DNA of 6,917 nucleotides from Pseudomonadota bacterium. Its GTDB lineage: Bacteria; Pseudomonadota; Gammaproteobacteria; Steroidobacterales; Steroidobacteraceae. This document shows positions 5,890-6,917 of the stretch, piece after piece (the stretch's first letter is position 1; each line of letters starts with the position of its first letter). The notes beneath the pieces are model-generated. The model was not told where the DNA came from. It saw nothing but the letters and a program-made list of their open reading frames with translations, and did no database searches. The DNA is taken from positions 1 through 6,917 of the forward strand of contig JAKBCE010000127.1 in the NCBI GenBank assembly GCA_021808195.1, written 5' to 3'. The position numbers were made by a program, and so were the translations under genes.

Positions 5890-6917
5890 ATGGCTTATCA
5901 CGACTTGCGCGCATTCCTCGCGCACCTGCAAGAGCGCGGCGATCTGCGCCGCGTCTCCGTGCCGGTGGATCCGGAACTCGAAAGTACGTCGCTGTGCCTG
6001 CGCGCCTTGCAGCGCCAGGGTCCGGCGCTGCTGTTCGAGAAGCCGGTCGGTGCCCGTCATGCGCTACTGGGTAATTTATTCGGTCACGCCCGGCGCATCG
6101 AGGCGGCGCTCGGACCGCAGCGGGCGGGCTCCCTGCGCGCGCTCGGGGAACTGCTGGCCGCGCTGAAGGAGCCGCACTGGCCGGGCAGCGTGCGTGAAGC
6201 ACTTTCCAGCTGGCCCCAATTTGCGCAACTGGCGCACGTTGCACCGCGCCGCCAGTCGCGCGCGCCGTTCCAGGAACATACCCTCGGCGGCGGGCAGATC
6301 GACCTGGGGTTGCTGCCGATCCAGCGCTGCTGGCCGCAGGACGCTGCCCGCCTGATCACACTCGGTCTGGTCGTGACCCGTGGACCGCGCAAGGCGCGCC
6401 AGAATGTTGCGATTTATCGCCAGCAGGTGATCGGCCGCGATCGGCTCATCATGCGCTGGCTGGCCCACCGCGGAGGCGCTGGCGATTACGCCGACTGGCA
6501 GACCGATCGCCCGGGGGAGCCGTTTCCCGTGCTCATTGCGATCGGCGCCGATCCGGCGACGGTGCTCGCCGCGGCCGCTCCCATCCCGGATACCCTCTCG
6601 GAATACGAGTTCGCCGGCTTGCTGCGTGGGGAGCGCAGTAACCTCGTACGTTGCGATCTGACCGGGCTCGATGCGCCGGCAGGCGCCGAAATCGTACTCG
6701 AGGGCTTCATCCATCCGGGCGACACGGCGCTCGAAGGGCCGTTCGGGGATCACACCGGATACTACAATTCGCAGGCGACCTTCCCGGTGCTCACGCTCGA
6801 GCGGATGCACCTGCGCGAGGGAGCGATCTATCAGGGCAGCTACATGGGCCGCTCGCCGCACGACGAGCCCTCGGTGATGGCCGTGGCGCTCAACGAGGTG
6901 TTCGTTCCGATCCTGCG
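5890..6917 (+). CDS. ubiD: 4-hydroxy-3-polyprenylbenzoate decarboxylase UbiD (5' part)
   Basis: The frame runs open off the window end, giving 342 residues of a family usually near 490, so about 70% is present and the C-terminus is missing. UbiD removes the carboxyl group from 3-polyprenyl-4-hydroxybenzoate in ubiquinone synthesis, using prenylated FMN made by UbiX plus a divalent metal. Motifs in order, aligned from memory to E. coli UbiD: N172 with IYR 175-177, RWL 189-191, RGG 194-196 (cofactor and metal binding), then E238 in SEYEFAG and D287 in GPFGDHTGYY, equivalent to E. coli E241 and D290. All cofactor and catalytic positions expected so far are intact. Start: ATG 5890 with AAGG at 5877-5880, and the N-terminus YHDLRAFLAHLQERGDL aligns with that of E. 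coli. A UbiD-family aromatic acid decarboxylase is the alternative, but the similarity favours true UbiD. An FNR-type box lies 35 bases upstream. Confidence 0.93.
   Translation, partial: MAYHDLRAFLAHLQERGDLRRVSVPVDPELESTSLCLRALQRQGPALLFEKPVGARHALLGNLFGHARRIEAALGPQRAGSLRALGELLAALKEPHWPGSVREALSSWPQFAQLAHVAPRRQSRAPFQEHTLGGGQIDLGLLPIQRCWPQDAARLITLGLVVTRGPRKARQNVAIYRQQVIGRDRLIMRWLAHRGGAGDYADWQTDRPGEPFPVLIAIGADPATVLAAAAPIPDTLSEYEFAGLLRGERSNLVRCDLTGLDAPAGAEIVLEGFIHPGDTALEGPFGDHTGYYNSQATFPVLTLERMHLREGAIYQGSYMGRSPHDEPSVMAVALNEVFVPIL

Overview
The window is GC-rich (by eye well above 60%) and all four genes read on the + strand. The UbiD-type gene and the CydC-type exporter subunit resemble their Escherichia coli counterparts closely. 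Together with the MexI-like RND pump and an ANR/FNR-type box, this suggests a high-GC gammaproteobacterium. I cannot place it more finely, and the assignment is inference. The content looks like ordinary chromosome: I see no insertion sequence, phage gene, CRISPR array, tRNA or rRNA.

Layout: (1) 1-705 is the 3' part of cydC, the nucleotide-binding end of the heterodimeric thiol exporter CydDC needed for cytochrome bd and c-type cytochrome assembly. (2) 829-1359 encodes a small secreted protein with four cysteines and no function I can name. It has its own strong Shine-Dalgarno sequence and a possible promoter at 735-763. (3) 1360-1609 is a non-coding stretch of 250 bases crowded with inverted repeats: a terminator-like hairpin, a perfect 8-4-8 palindrome just before a good -10 box, and a 10-bp leader hairpin. 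(4) 1610-2731 and 2742-5798 form a two-gene efflux operon, a periplasmic adaptor followed by an inner-membrane RND transporter with an intact proton-relay signature. A GC-rich hairpin spans the junction and the second start codon. (5) 5805-5842 is a strong hairpin that probably ends the operon. (6) 5841-5854 is an exact FNR/ANR consensus box. (7) 5890 to the window end is ubiD, cut at about 70% of the usual family length.

Functionally, cydC and ubiD both belong to respiratory-chain maintenance (cytochrome assembly and ubiquinone synthesis), and the FNR-type box before ubiD fits oxygen-responsive control. The RND pair would work as a tripartite efflux pump with an outer-membrane channel encoded elsewhere, since no TolC-like gene and no adjacent regulator gene lie in the window.

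I did not find an undescribed multi-gene system. The most notable observations are regulatory: the FNR box, the candidate operator before the pump, the start-codon hairpin within the pump operon, and the uncharacterised four-cysteine secreted protein beside cydC.
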